Shown: piece by piece, positions 1 to 11,941 of the stretch
Position numbering within the stretch: the stretch's first letter is position 1
Layout: every line of letters begins with the position of its first letter
The notes under the pieces: generated by a model
Told to the model about the DNA's origin: nothing
The model's input: the letters and a program-made list of their open reading frames with translations, nothing else
The model's database searches: none
Assembly: GCF_040954645.1 (NCBI RefSeq)
Contig: NC_092805.1
Coordinates: 71,719,186 to 71,783,185 of the forward strand
DNA length: 64,000 nucleotides
Direction: 5' to 3'
Source: Diabrotica undecimpunctata
Taxonomy: Eukaryota; Arthropoda; Insecta; Coleoptera; Chrysomelidae
Position numbers and translations under genes: made by a program

Positions 1-443
1 TCTAACTGTTCCAATTCCTTTTTCTGTACAGTCTTAATATCTTTCATTTTAGTTTCTATTTCTTCTCTCTGTATCTCTAGTTTCCTCTCTGTTTCTTCTC
101 TGACTTTTTCTAAACAGACTTTTACCTCATTTTCATATTTGTCCAAACGCTTTTCCATTTTCCTATCATTTTCTTCTAATTTTTGTTCATAGTTTTCCAA
201 ACGCTGCTCTATATTTCTGTTATTTAGTTCTATTGCTTGCCTTGTTTCCCGTTGGTTTTCTTCCATTGTTTGTGTCTGTATTTGCATCATTGCTAATAAT
301 TTTTCCAGCATCCCTGTTTCTTTTCTTTCCTTCATTATTGTAGCATTTCCTTCATTATCTGATCCTTCATTAATCATTGTTTCCTCTTCTATCTTATCCT
401 CTTTCCTTTCTTGCGTTTTGCTTTGACTCCTTGTGGTCGACAT
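1..443 (-). CDS. Gag-like N-terminus of LTR element A (partial, runs off left edge)
   Basis: An open frame starts at the ATG at 443-441 and stays open to the window edge (about 147 codons). The N-terminus is charged and polar and begins MSTTRSQSKTQERKEDK. After about residue 45 it becomes an almost unbroken Glu/Lys/Gln heptad-rich helix, a predicted long coiled coil. It lies just downstream, on the minus strand, of a primer-binding-site-like sequence and an LTR-like boundary. A retrotransposon Gag/ORF1 is therefore the best reading. No zinc knuckle is visible because the gene is cut by the window edge. The retrotransposon assignment is inference from context; the open frame and coiled-coil composition are seen directly. 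Confidence 0.6.
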   Translation of the reverse strand, partial: MSTTRSQSKTQERKEDKIEEETMINEGSDNEGNATIMKERKETGMLEKLLAMMQIQTQTMEENQRETRQAIELNNRNIEQRLENYEQKLEENDRKMEKRLDKYENEVKVCLEKVREETERKLEIQREEIETKMKDIKTVQKKELEQL

Positions 444-761
444 GTATTTGAGTTTTATCCCCGCCTGATATAAAATTTGAAAATACCCGGTCTGCTGTAT
501 ATACACAAATTTTTCTTTCCCCAAAAATTATCAATTTATCACATAAATTTTAAATTCATCAAAAAATTAAATCAATCAAAAATAGAATAAATATAAAATT
601 GTACCTAGATAAAATAACTCGAATAATATTCCATAAATTTTCAAATAAATATATCAAATTCTTTCCGACGGGCAAATAAATTCTCTCAATCACCTGTTTT
701 CCGTTTCTGATCCTTTAAATTCACAACTAGAGATACTTTTAAGCCCCACGTTGGCTGGCCA
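444..761 (-). promoter_or_regulatory. Leader and primer-binding site of LTR element A
   Basis: This is the untranslated leader between the presumed 5' LTR of element A and its gag start. At 743-761 the minus strand reads TGGCCAGCCAACGTGGGGC. It closely resembles the tRNA-Lys1,2-type primer-binding site TGGCGCCCAACGTGGGGC, with a changed GC-rich core. It abuts an LTR-like TG terminus at 762. The rest is AT-rich and noncoding. Confidence 0.5.
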
Positions 762-1275
762 TGTTGTTGTGATCTGCTTTATGATGTTTTATTATTAATT
801 AACACTAATTTAATTAAGCCAATTATTTAATTAATTAATTCACTAATTTATGCAGAGTCATACAAATCAATTACTATTAAAAATTCTCAGGGTGCCTTCT
901 TAATTTTACTTTAATCAGTTTACTTTATATTATCTCTTCTAGTGGGTTCAGTATCTCCTAGTTGCTCATAATCGGGATAGAACAGGAAACGGAACTAACA
1001 TTAAAACAACATAAATATGCACACAAATTATTATTTATTTTTAATAAGCAATACGATGAATATTAATAAATAACTTTTGTGGGCAATTATCTTTCCCAAC
1101 AAACTCCTATACTCTAAATTTAATTTTAATTACAAACTATCTATTGATCTGTTTTATAATAATATCTACTAAAAAATTGACCATATAAAATATAATTTAT
1201 TCACAAAAAAATAACTCTTTGAAACTTGGAATCTTAGTTCGTATGCTTATATTTGATTTTATCTTTAGAATATCT
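762..1275 (-). repeat. First part of the 5' LTR of element A, interrupted by element B
   Basis: The sequence begins with TGTTGTTGTG right beside the primer-binding-site-like motif, as an LTR end should. It continues without any gene to 1275, where element B is inserted. The other half is inferred to resume at 18923 and could end near 19692 at a CACGGAACA-type terminus. That would give an LTR of about 1.28 kb. No second LTR copy of A is in the window, so the outer end is a guess. Confidence 0.4.
1272..1275. repeat. Target-site duplication ATCT of element B (left)
   Basis: ATCT precedes the left LTR of element B. The same four bases follow its right LTR at 18919-18922. A 4-bp duplication is typical of Ty3/gypsy integrases and fixes both element ends. 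Confidence 0.85.
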
Positions 1276-2874
1276 TGTAACGTTAGGCACCAATTTGTAA
1301 CGTTCCAACGAACATTCATTGGGTGCCAATTTGTAATCCTTCGAGGCTCAATTTGTAACATCCCAACGTTGAGCTGCTGTTGTCAACTTGTAACCGCAAA
1401 CCTTTTAGTTTGCTGCTACAATCCGACTAACATCACTAACAACGTTGGAGTGACAAATCGTTTCCCGTTGGGACCAATTTTTAACGTCATAACCCCTAAT
1501 GTATCAATTGCAAAATTGCTACATTAGACGTTATACGAAATACTCCCTGGCTAGCTCACTCAGGACGTGAATATGGCCTACTCTGGAGCAACACACGCAA
1601 ACAAGTAAAAAGAAGAAACAATACACAGTTAAATTAACACATGTTTATTAAAATATTAAACCAAAAGGGCAGAAAAATACATGTTTAAATATTATATTGA
1701 ATTTAAATAAAAATTATTTGACTTCTTGCTACAGTGTTACATTATAGTAAGGAAAAATGCTTGTCACCAAATCCTAGGTTTTATCCTGGTCTTTTCTGCT
1801 ATGGTTGTTAGCAAGCCATGTTGTTAGTTGTGGATTTTCTTGCCCTGGAGTCAACTCTCCTATTGGAATGATAGTGCCATTCTCAGGCCGGTTGGTCTTC
1901 TGGATGTTAATATAAATTGACCCGCACCTGAGAAATGTATCCCGGAGGTTGACTAAAATGAAGAAAAACACACCTTGCTTCAGAAAATGGTGAAACCAAA
2001 ATGAGAGACCTTGCTTGGGGGATGAATAGGTGACCAATCAAATTTAACAAAATTTTATCATTATTCACCCAAGCAAGTCGAGAAACAATTCTTATTTATG
2101 TAGCAAATAAGTAAAAGTAAGGATATATAATCTTTTTAAGCAAATGGTAATTACTTTTTACTACTGAAATATTCTAATATTAATTACAAAGCGGATTCGG
2201 TAAAAATGACAAGATATATTTATTGAAAAGTTAGATAATTTAGAATTTAGAAACATTTCTATATAGAAATGGTAGTTTGTCAAAAGTTAATTATTATTAA
2301 AATCAAAAGATATTATTAAGGATTTAAATTCAATATTTAAAACTGTAAAAATATTCTACTATACTAAAGATACTATATTAAAGAAACTATATATTTCTTA
2401 TCGCTAGTTTTTATATAAAATAAAAAAAACATAAGAAATATCCACAAAAATATGTACCTACTTACATATGATAATCATAAATAATGAGATTAGAATTTTC
2501 AAAGTTAAAATTATAAAAAGATTTTTATACAACAGGTAGAATCAGGAAACCGATTAAATATATTAAACTCTTACCTCCTAATTCAGAAGACGACACAACA
2601 ATTGGTTATTATACTTTTACAAAAGTCATGAAGAAAATCGACATTTTTAGAAATAAAAGCCATTATATCGACTTTTGTATCGAACGGGAAGGGGGAAATG
2701 TCAACAAAAAGGAGTCTTTGTCACTAGCATTAGCTAAACAGAGAATAAAGATGGCACCTCTCGTTCCAAAGTAACAGAAATAGAGATGAAAATAAAATTC
2801 ATTCTTTAGAAACTTGAGTAAAAGATAAAAATGATGATTATTAACAAAAAAAAGGAAAGGTAGATACTGAAATA

Positions 2875-2908
<34 letters not shown>

Positions 2909-3165
2909 AAGAAGATAGATTTGGACGCCAACTGGTTTTTATACCAAATACCAGTAAAAATGAAAAGAGAATAATGAATCAATTAAGTAACGACATAATT
3001 CTGATACAATCTATATCTGAGAAAATATATAGAAAAATAAGAGATACAATGGAGGATATAGAAGAATATGAATTATGACAGAAGATATGGAAATTGGAGA
3101 ATAGAATTAACGAAATATATTAACATAAGAAAGAAAGCAGGCAATGTAGCAGTTATAACGCTACA
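1276..3165 (-). repeat. 3' LTR of element B
   Basis: This 1,890-bp LTR starts TGTAACGTT and ends AACGCTACA, an imperfect 9-bp terminal inverted repeat. It matches 14104-15511 plus 18414-18918 with only scattered differences. It contains repeated GTAACGTT-type motifs near its left end, an 87-codon minus-strand ORF (1774-2037), and a short (TA)n tract near 2872-2908. That tract is much longer in the other LTR. Confidence 0.9.
1774..2037 (-). CDS. 87-aa ORF inside the 3' LTR of B, possibly a captured host 3' exon
   Basis: The 87-residue ORF has a hydrophobic stretch (about residues 12-32) followed by a polar tail of balanced, non-repetitive composition, for example IPIGELTPGQENPQLTTWL. That looks like an ordinary cellular protein C-terminus rather than LTR noise. 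After the stop the minus strand runs into AT-rich DNA with AATAAA-type signals, like a 3' UTR. An AG resembling a splice acceptor lies close to the start codon. The other LTR has the same ORF (14600-14863) with one Ser/Thr difference. I do not recognise the family. Capture of a host terminal exon is inference. Confidence 0.4.
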   Translation of the reverse strand: MVTYSSPKQGLSFWFHHFLKQGVFFFILVNLRDTFLRCGSIYINIQKTNRPENGTIIPIGELTPGQENPQLTTWLANNHSRKDQDKT

Positions 3166-3184
3166 CACTTCCACCACCCAGTAG
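3166..3184 (-). promoter_or_regulatory. Polypurine tract of element B
   Basis: On the minus strand the bases directly before the 3' LTR read CTGGGTGGTGGAAGTG. This is a purine-rich run in the position required for plus-strand priming. Confidence 0.65.
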
Positions 3185-3442
3185 AAAAATTTCTAAAGTA
3201 CCTTGAGAAATTTTTCTCATCACTAAACTCATTATATGTTATGATCATCAAAATAATAATAAAGGTAATCTTTACCAAATAATAAAGTTATCTAAATACC
3301 TAGATATAGGTATAATAACTTGTAAGTTTAGGTACTATTATTTAAACAAAATAAAGTGAAAATGGTTAACTTGTGATAAGATATAAAAATTAATATACTT
3401 ATATTAACCTAAGTCAAAAAAAAAAATAAATGACTATCACCG

Positions 3443-3835
3443 AACGAATTATAGTATCCGTTAAACTTAAATTTTAACTACATAATTATAAACTATGTAT
3501 TACAGTATTGTAATACTATATACACTAAATGACTTTAGAGTGAGCACTCTGGGTATTATTTCATCCCCAACGAATTATAGTATTCGTCACACTAGAATTG
3601 TAAGGTAAATAATCCTATGCTATACCTTATAGCAATTCCTTACAAGGCTTTAGAGTTAATACTCAGGATAATATTTTATCCCAACGAATTATAGTATTCG
3701 TCACACTAAAATTATGAGGCAAATATTTATGTGCTATACATTGTAGCAGCATGTAACAGGGCTTTAGAGTTAATACTCAGGGAAATATTTTATCCCAACG
3801 AATTATAGTATTCGTCACACTAAAATTGGTCGTAG
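3443..3835. repeat. Tandem repeat, four units of about 114-126 bp, in the 3' noncoding region of B
   Basis: The core CGAATTATAGTATTCG, itself an inverted repeat (CGAAT...ATTCG), recurs at about 3444, 3569, 3683 and 3797. Each copy is followed by a conserved CACACTA(A/G)AATT block and a GCTTTAGAGT...ACTC spacer. The unit is most diverged at the left end. It lies between pol and the 3' LTR, a place where several Ty3/gypsy families carry tandem repeats. Confidence 0.85.
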
Positions 3836-4088
3836 ACCAAGAGGGAGAAAAGCTACGTTAAGGGTTATCCGCAATCTTTGGTACTGTACATCGATTATAC
3901 ACTGGGCCGATTGAAATCATGTTGGTATGAACGAAGTAGCTCATAATCCATGGTTAAACCTCGAAAGCGCTCCTCAGAGACGACAGTCCTGTGTACTATG
4001 AACCCCCCGACGCCATACCCTAAAGACAACCTTACCATTAAAGGAAGATCCAGTGGTATAAATGTACATCTCCACCACAGTTCGGTCC

Positions 4089-4092
4089 CATA

Positions 4093-4173
<81 letters not shown>

Positions 4174-5234
4174 ACGGATTTATTACGGCTGTCGCCGCTT
4201 CTCCGCGCCCAATTTCCATCTTTTTCTGTCATATGCAGTTGCCTCTTCTAAGTCTCTTGCCGCCATTGCTTCATCAATATCGTTGCGCCAACTTCTCCGT
4301 GGTCGTCCTCTCTTTCTTCTTTCAGGAGGGATCCATTCCAGTACTCTCCTAGGCCATCTGTACTCTGGCATTCTTTTAACATGTCCGAACCAGATTAATT
4401 GTTTTCTTTCTATGTCATCATTGATATTTCTCTCCATTTTCATTTCGTTTCTTATTTGTTCGTTTCTAACTCTCTCCAGGTTCGATCTACCGCAGCTTCG
4501 TCTCAGATAATCCATTTCTGTCGTCATAAGTTTGTTTCTATTAGCTTTGGTGACGTCCCATACTTCCGAACCGTAAAGTGTAATACTTTGAACTATACTA
4601 CCGTAAATGTGTTTTTTGGTTTCTCGTCGAATTGTTTTTTGCCAGAGAAGAGAGTTTAAGGCACGGGTCGCTGCTCTGCCCTTGTTTATTCTTTCCCTGA
4701 TTTCATCTGCGCTATTTCCCTTCTTGTTGAAAATGACCCCCAAATATTTGCAGGATTGCACGCCTTTGATTTTGTCGTCTTCCAAGACTAGGTCACATAT
4801 TTCATCTGTTCCCACTGAGAGATATTCACATTTTGTCATATTCATGTTTAGACCTGCCACCTCATATTCTTCTTGCAGTTTTCTTACCATATAGCTAAGA
4901 TCGTAGCTGTCTTCGGCAATTACTAGCTGGTCATCCGCAAAGAAAAGTGTATATAGCTTGTTTTTTTCCACCGTTATTCCCATGTTTCTACATTTTTTTA
5001 CCCATTTCACTAAGGATCTGTCCAAATAGATTTTAAATAAGGTGGGTGACAGACAGCAGCCTTGTCGTAGTCCTTTTGTTGTTTGAAAAGGAGAGGTGAT
5101 TTCTTGTCCCATTTTAATTCTCGCAAAGTTTTGTTCGTAATATTTTTGAGTGGCGTTAATAAGAATTGGGTTTATTTTCAAGTTACCCATTTCTATCCAT
5201 AGTTGGGAGATCGGTACACTGTCATATATATGTA
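4089..5234 (-). mobile_element. 5'-truncated RTE retrotransposon with (TA)n tail, inserted in B
   Basis: The inserted segment is 4101-5222. It is flanked by a 12-bp direct repeat CATATATATGTA at 4089-4100 and 5223-5234. On the minus strand it starts mid-RT, as expected for 5' truncation during target-primed reverse transcription. It ends in a (TA)n tail at 4101-4171. The tail lies exactly at the element's 3' end, which identifies it as the RTE 3' microsatellite tail. Confidence 0.88.
4183..5222 (-). pseudogene. RTE reverse transcriptase, C-terminal part
   Basis: One frame of about 345 codons is open from the truncation point to the stop. It starts inside RT and shows the GLRQGC...SPTLF motif and the catalytic FADDQ (YXDD equivalent). 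It ends with the RTE-type tail LIWFGHVKRM...RKRGRPRRSW. The endonuclease and N-terminal RT are missing by truncation, not by mutation; the surviving frame has no stops. Insect annotations often call such copies endonuclease-reverse transcriptase or craniofacial development protein 2-like. Confidence 0.88.
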
Positions 5235-6962
5235 ATTACATAAATATCATACAAAAACAACTAATATGGGGACGATGTATCTATCACTCATGGAGATAAA
5301 CATCGTTAGAAAGACATTCTTTCAAGAATGTTAGTTCTTAAGGGAAGTTGATTTTAAACCAAGGTAATTATGATATTAGCAATATCACTAGATATGCATA
5401 TAATCATTAAGTTATAAAAGATAAGATATCATAATCATCAGTGATGCAGTAGGTATATAAATCCAAATATTAGTTATCATAATACTAATCTAGATTTTAG
5501 TTGCATATATTGCATGAGATAGTATGAGTAGAACATTATAAGCAGTTAAGAAAGATAAGGTAAACATCAAAATATAAAAGAAATAATTAAAAATTTAGTA
5601 AGACCAATCTAGACATCTATTAAGTATAAAATTTACACAAGATGAAAAAAAAAAATGTACAAAATTATACTCAGTTGAACTGAAGAAGAAAAATTAGTCA
5701 TAAATATACTTTGATTTAAATCCAAACGTTATGCACCTGTTAGAAAAATAAAGTAATCTATACAGAAAAATTGTACAGAGCAAAGTTATACAAGAGGGTA
5801 TAAAAAACAAAACCTTTCCATTGTCATTTCAAAGAGACACAACCCTATACCAGATTTCTAAATAGTAGTATGCATAAGGTTAAATCTACCTTGTAAATGC
5901 AATAAAAAAAATTTCATTAAAATATAACACTCAGGAAAAAGAAAATTCATTGTAGTTATGCATTGATGAGGGCAATCATTGTGAACTAAATCAGAGAAAC
6001 TTATTATGACTAAACTTCAATAGACAGTATGGTCTGGAAACAATTACATTGTTTATTAAAGATAAGAAGATAATGAGAATGAATTCTCGGCATATTGCAT
6101 ATGCATATTTATGGACTAAGGCAAGTCAATAAAACAGCAAATTGACATTAAGCTAGTATAAGATAAAGTAATTTTTGTACCAAATAGTATCAAAAATTAA
6201 AGGTAGGTAAATATCAAGATAATTAAGTAACACAAGTAATTTTGATTGTCAGATAAAGATAAGTATATTCTTCACAATACCTAGTAAGTCAAAGTTCTAC
6301 ACAAAAGACATTAAAGATACTGCATAAAATTTGGCTTACTTATGATAAAGGAAAATACAAAGCAAAGATAAGATAAGTTGTGGTAATATCATATAAAATT
6401 GCTATAACACTAAACACTATCCAGGGATCTACACAAAAGAAATAGAACTAGAACTGCATAAATATAGACGTATGTATTTAAAATGTTAAAGACAATTCAA
6501 ATGCAATCAAAAACGTCAAAGCTTCATAATCTTACACCAGAGGTTTCTATAAAAGAAGATATATGCATAAGATTACTTTCACTCCAAAAGATAAAGAATT
6601 ATGCCTAACGCAACACCCCTAATGGGTAAATGGAAAATATTAACGCCCTTGTTAATAGTTTTCCTTCAGTGACCTCAAGTCCCGCGAAGATAAATCATCC
6701 TAGGCAATTTTTATGTGCTTGTCCGAACAAATCTCATATTTGAACCCACGCAACGGAAAAACAAGACACTTGCACTACGTATGAAAATTAGACATAAGTT
6801 ATTACCGCAATAGTTTTAATAACACCATAAAGGTAATACAAGTAGCTAACTTGCAAAGGTAAGAGATAATGTGTTATTAAACGAAGATAAAGATAAGTAA
6901 ATAACAATCAAACTTGTGAAAGGTAGTAGATAAATTTTTTAGCAAAGGTTCTCATAACTAAA
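5235..6962. other. Noncoding 3' internal region of element B
   Basis: This 1.7 kb is A-rich on the plus strand and has no ORF with family features. It is the continuation of element B between pol and the 3' LTR and resumes after the Tc1 insertion at 8949. I see no env-like coding here. Confidence 0.7.
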
Positions 6963-6964
6963 TA

Positions 6965-8946
6965 CACTCTGGGCCAAAATTAACCGGCCACCTTAAAAAT
7001 GGGTAATTTTTGTTGTCTTATATCTCCTAAACCTGATGTCCGATTTAAGTGATTTTTTAATATGTTATAGCCTTATTCCTTGATAATATCGTTATAATAA
7101 TATGGTTGCTAAACAGGTGAATTTTCATTGTATACCGGGTGTACGAATTAAACTGTGTTTTTTTCGTAAAGTTTGCATCACCCTGTGGAATATTCTGGCA
7201 TTTTTAAAATATTGAAATTAAAACTTAACTGTAGCCTCATGTTTTCTCAACATTTTGTTTTTTGATTTATTCGCTTATGTTGGATAATACAAAAGTTAGG
7301 TAGTTTAACAACTAGTCATGTTTTTCATCAATACAGACGATTTAACTCACCAACAAAATTAATCCCACCACCTTTATTATTGTTTGTTTACATTAACTGT
7401 GAAAGTTTGTTTCCTAAATTTGTGTCATTGAAGGATTTTTGACATATAGTCGTTGTACGACATTGTTGCAAATCTGTTTCCGAGTTAATAACAATTCTGG
7501 AAAATTTGTAATTAACATTAACAATTAAAATTGCAATTTTATATCATTGTGAGTGAATATTGTTTAAGTTTCGTACAACCGCAGGCACAGACAAGGTCAA
7601 AAACGGTGCACTTCAGTTCGAGGTGACCGCTTAATTGTCACTAAAGTATTGAGAAATCGCTTTTGCACCTCTCCTGAAGCTCGTAGGTCTCTTCTTGAGG
7701 TGAGAAACGTTAGTGTGAGTAGACAAACGATTAGAAGAAGACTGTCAGAAATAAACTTGAAGGCTTTTCACCACAACTGCTCTCACAACACCGTAGGGCT
7801 AGACTTCATTTTGCGCGAGAATATGCTAACTGGACTATGGCGGAATGGAAGAATATACTGTTCTCAGATGTGAGCAGAATAGCCCTAAAAGGTCCAGATG
7901 GACGCCAACGTGTCCATAGGCGTCAAAATGAAAGGTTTGCTGTATGCACTATAACCGAAACAGTGGCTTACCGGGGAAGGTCAATAATGATTTGGGGAGG
8001 TATTTCTTACGAAGCGCGTACTGATCTAGTTGTGTTCGGTAGAGGCAGTGTGAATACTCAAGTATACGTGCAAGAAGTTCTTCAATACCATGTCATGCCC
8101 TTTGCACCATTCATTGGTGATAACTTCAGACTAATGCATGACAATGTACATTGTCATATAGTAAGATCTACCTGTGTGTACCTTAATGAGGTCGGGATTC
8201 AAGTTCTACCATGGCCAGCACACAGTCCCGATCTTAACCCAATTGAGCATATCTGGAACAACCTCAAAAGACGGGTAAGGACAAGAGTACCAGCCCCTGC
8301 ATCCTTTGAAGAGCTGAAGGCAGCTGCGGTAGAGTGGCACAATATCCCCCAATCTGATATCCAGGATATCATGAATGGATTGCCAAACCGGCTCTAAGAA
8401 GTCCTAAGGGCTAGAGGCGGCAACACCCATTATTGATACCCTTTTGTTTTCAATTAGACTTTGATTTCCAAATATTGTTAATTTGAATTTTCTTCGAAGA
8501 TTTTATTCATTGGATTTTTACTGTAACAAATGACTTTTTTTCAAAAAGATTATTTTTTCTCTTCCGAGGAGATAAAAATTGATAATAAACATGTCTAGTT
8601 CTTAAAGCACCTAACTTTTGTATTATCCAACATAAGCGAATCAATCAAAAAACAAAATGTTGAAAAAGCATGAGGCTATAGTTACGATTTAATTTCAGTA
8701 TTCTACAAATGCTTCAATATTCCACAGGGTGATGCAAACTTTAAGAAAAAAACACAGTTTGGTTCGTACACGCGGTATACAATGAAAATTTACCTGTTTA
8801 ACAACAATATTATTATAGAGATATTGTCAAAGAATAAGGCTATAAGATATTAAAAAAGTTACTTGAATCGGACAACAGGTTTAGGAGATATAAGAAATCA
8901 AAAATTACCCATTTTTAAGGTGGCCGGTTAATTTTGGCCCAGAGTG
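6965..8946 (+). mobile_element. Tc1-type DNA transposon with long terminal inverted repeats
   Basis: The element is 1,982 bp and is flanked by TA at 6963-6964 and 8947-8948. It begins CACTCTGGGCCAAAATTAAC and ends with the complement. The inverted repeats are unusually long, about 335 bp (6965 to about 7299; about 8610 to 8946), with scattered mismatches. One broken transposase gene lies between them. TA duplication plus a DD34E transposase place it in Tc1/mariner. Confidence 0.93.
7649..8397 (+). pseudogene. Tc1 DD34E transposase, broken
   Basis: Two overlapping frames (7649-7873 and 7837-8397) make up most of a Tc1 transposase. The second helix-turn-helix segment (SRQTIRRRLSEINL) is in the first frame. 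The catalytic core is in the second: first Asp in FSD (followed by V where Glu is usual), second Asp in LMHDN, Glu in SPDLNPIEHIW. I count 34 residues between the second Asp and the Glu. A frameshift near 7840 separates the frames, and the N-terminal DNA-binding region upstream of 7649 is degraded. It is not expected to be active. Confidence 0.9.
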
Positions 8947-8948
8947 TA

Positions 8949-9146
8949 TTTTATTGAAAAGTCCATAAATAACGAAGATATTTGTTAACGCAGGTAATAA
9001 AAATATGTATAAGCTTAACAAAAGAGATAAGAAGATAATTTAAAATATATGCAATACAAGATATATGTAAGTTTAAATTACACTTAAAGGTAAGATATAA
9101 TAGTATAACTGCAAGTTTTACTCAAAAGATATATTTTTAATATGCA
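8949..9146. other. Element B noncoding DNA between the Tc1 insertion and the pol stop
   Basis: AT-rich sequence just downstream (minus strand) of pol. No gene or motif is recognised. Confidence 0.6.
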
Positions 9147-11940
9147 TTACTGATTTTCATCATCACTAGAATCAGTGACATCTAATTTGATATCCATGAC
9201 ATGAAAATTTCCAAGATCATTTCCATCTAGATCCTTTAAATTGTAGACTAATTTAGACAAAACTTTATTGACAATACAGGGGACAAATTTTGGCGCTAGT
9301 TTTGCAGAGAAATCATCGACAGCTTTTGATAGGACAAAATTTTTCTTCCAGACTTTATCACCAACGTGATATTTGACATCACGTCTACGAAGGTTATACC
9401 TGCTAGAATTCGTCGCGTAAGAGTGACGTATTCTCTTTTGCACTTCTTTGAAAATAGAAGACATATTTTCTAGTGGTCTTGGGTCGAATAGCTGGTTATT
9501 AATATTAATGACATTGCTTGCTTTGTCTTCTATTGCACCAAAGAAGGAACCGTCCAAAGGGATATTTCTGGCAAAAGTTAGAAACGAAGGACTAAATTGT
9601 GTAACTTCGTGTTTGGCTAGGCGAATAGCCTGGGCAATCTTAAAGATTTCTTTGTCCCAATCTTTATGATTATCATGTATAAAAGAACGAATAGCTGTTA
9701 CGATAGTTTTGTTAACTCTCTCAGTAGGATTTATTTGAGGTAAATATCTCGCATTATACCAAATTTTTTGTACTTTATATTTATTCATTAAATTTTTGAA
9801 ATCATTGGAAACGAACTGTTTCCCATTATCAACTGCGAAAATTTGTGGTACCCCAAAGATAAGAAAAACTTGATTTTCAATAAATTTAACAATAGCTGTA
9901 GATGTAGCATTTGCCATTGGATGGACAAAAATAAATTTCGTGAACCAGTCGACAACAACTAAAAGAAAACGATTTCCATTTTTAGATCTAGGATAAGGAC
10001 CCAATAAGTCAGCAGATAAAAACTGAAATGGAAAATTAATATCTCTGTACTTTCCCATTAAACCAGCAGGAGGTACATTTCCTGGTTTACTAGCAGCACA
10101 GATTTTGCACTTACTGATATAGTTTGCGACATAAAGTCTCATTCTAGGCCAGTAATACAATTCCGTGATTCTAGAGAGCGTTTTATATACTCCTAGGTGA
10201 GCAGCTGTAGGATCATCATGAAAGAGTTTCAAAATATCTTTTCTGTGAGGAGACGGAACGAAAATTTTCCATTCTGGGGAAGGATCTGAAAACTTATTCC
10301 TTGAAAAGATATGCTTGTAAAGAACATTACCATGAACTTTAAAAGCAGGAAATTGATCTGGATTATTTTGTACTTTTTGTACCATATTATCATACCAAGT
10401 ATCTGTTTTAAGATTAGATAAATCTAAAAGAGAAATTTCAGGATTTTGTTCAGGTATTCTAGAAAGGGAATCAGCCACAACATTTAAAGAACCACTACGG
10501 TGAATGACAGTGAACTTGTGACAGGATAATTTCATTATCCATCTGGCAATTCTAGGAGAAGGGTTTTTCATGGAATATAACCACTGTAAGGATGAGTAAT
10601 CAGTAATCACAGTGAAGTTTTCACTTCCTTCAATATAACACCTAAATTTTTCAATAGATAATAAAATAGCCAGCAGTTCTTTCTCAGTAGTAGTGTACTT
10701 ACGTTGAGCTTTAGAGAGAGTTTTACTAAAGAAAGATATAGGATGCTCTAAACCATCTTCTTTTTGAAATAATACACCCCCAACACCAGTGTCACTTGCA
10801 TCACAAGCAAGATAAAAATGCTTGTCAAAGTCTGGACTAGCAAGAACAGGAGCAGATGTTAGTGCCTGTTTAATTTGACTGAAAGCTAAGTTAGCTTCTG
10901 GAGTCCAAACAATAGACTGTGATTTCTTTTTACCCTTGAGTAAATCAGAAATGGGAGTACAAATGGATGCAAAATTATTCAAAAATCGACGGTAATAACC
11001 TATCAATCCGATAAGTCTACGAATTTGAGTAGTAGTTTTTGGAACTGGATATTCCAAAATAGCTTCTACTTTAGCTGGGTCAGTTCTTAACCCTTGTTGA
11101 TCTACAACAAAACCAAGAAATTTAAGAGAAGGTCTACAAAACTGACACTTTTCAAAATTGACTGTAAGATTTGCATATTTAAGTCTCTTAAACAACATTT
11201 TAAGAATTTTGATATGACAATCAAAGTCAGGAGTAACAACAATAATATCATCAAGATAATAGAAAACATAAGGCTCCAGTAAAGGACCTATAACTGAATC
11301 CATAACTCTGCACATAACTTGTGCACTATTATTTAAGCCAAAAGGTAATACATTAAAACAGAACAAACCTCTATTTTGAACTGTAAATGCAGTCTTTAAT
11401 TTGGATTGATCATCCAAAGGTATCTGATAAAAAGCTTGTTTTAAATCGATTGACGAAATAAATTTAGCATCTCTTACTTTAGATATGATTGAATCTATTA
11501 AAGGCATGGGGTAACTATCAGGAACTGTTATCGAATTAAGTTTTCGACCATCAAAACAAACTCTATAGGAACTATCTTTCTTCGGAACCAACCACAAAGG
11601 AGACAACCAAGGTGTACTGGTTGTTAATGGTTCGATGACTTTCAACTTAAGCATCTCATCAACTCCTTCGTTGAGAATTTTCTGCATAGCAGGCGAAAGA
11701 GGATATTGTCTTTGCCTAATTGGTTTCGCATCACCAGTGTCTATATGGTGAGTATACAAGTGGGTTCTACCAATAGAATCTGTTGGGCCTATTTCCTTAA
11801 ACAGTTTGACTACCGAATGTAGTTGTGAAAGCTGATGGGTGGATAAATTCTCTCAACTTACTATAGTATTAACAACACAAGTTGACAGTTTAGCTGTACT
11901 ATACGAAAAATTTGTGAAATCCAAAGAAATTCTAAACAAT
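9147..11940 (-). CDS. pol: Element B pol: reverse transcriptase, RNase H, integrase
   Basis: The open frame 9147-11759 encodes 870 residues. RT has SSIDL (Asp at about 105) and YYLDD (168-171). RNase H begins at ACDASD (Asp about 320) and ends near VVADSLSR (about 428-434). The integrase zinc site is H514, H521, C551, C554, and its catalytic triad is D584, D644 and E680. All key residues are present. Homology continues upstream of the first Met to about 11940, where the frame is separated from protease by a one-base deletion (GGATGGAT where GGNATGGAT is expected) and a stop. The RT core and integrase are intact but could not be translated from gag without repair. Confidence 0.93.
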
Positions 11941-11941
11941 T

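Noticed and set aside
3440..3840. Repeats with spacers near 3.5 kb as a CRISPR array
   Set aside because: Units are 114-126 bp with similar, not unique, intervening sequence, in a eukaryotic retrotransposon.
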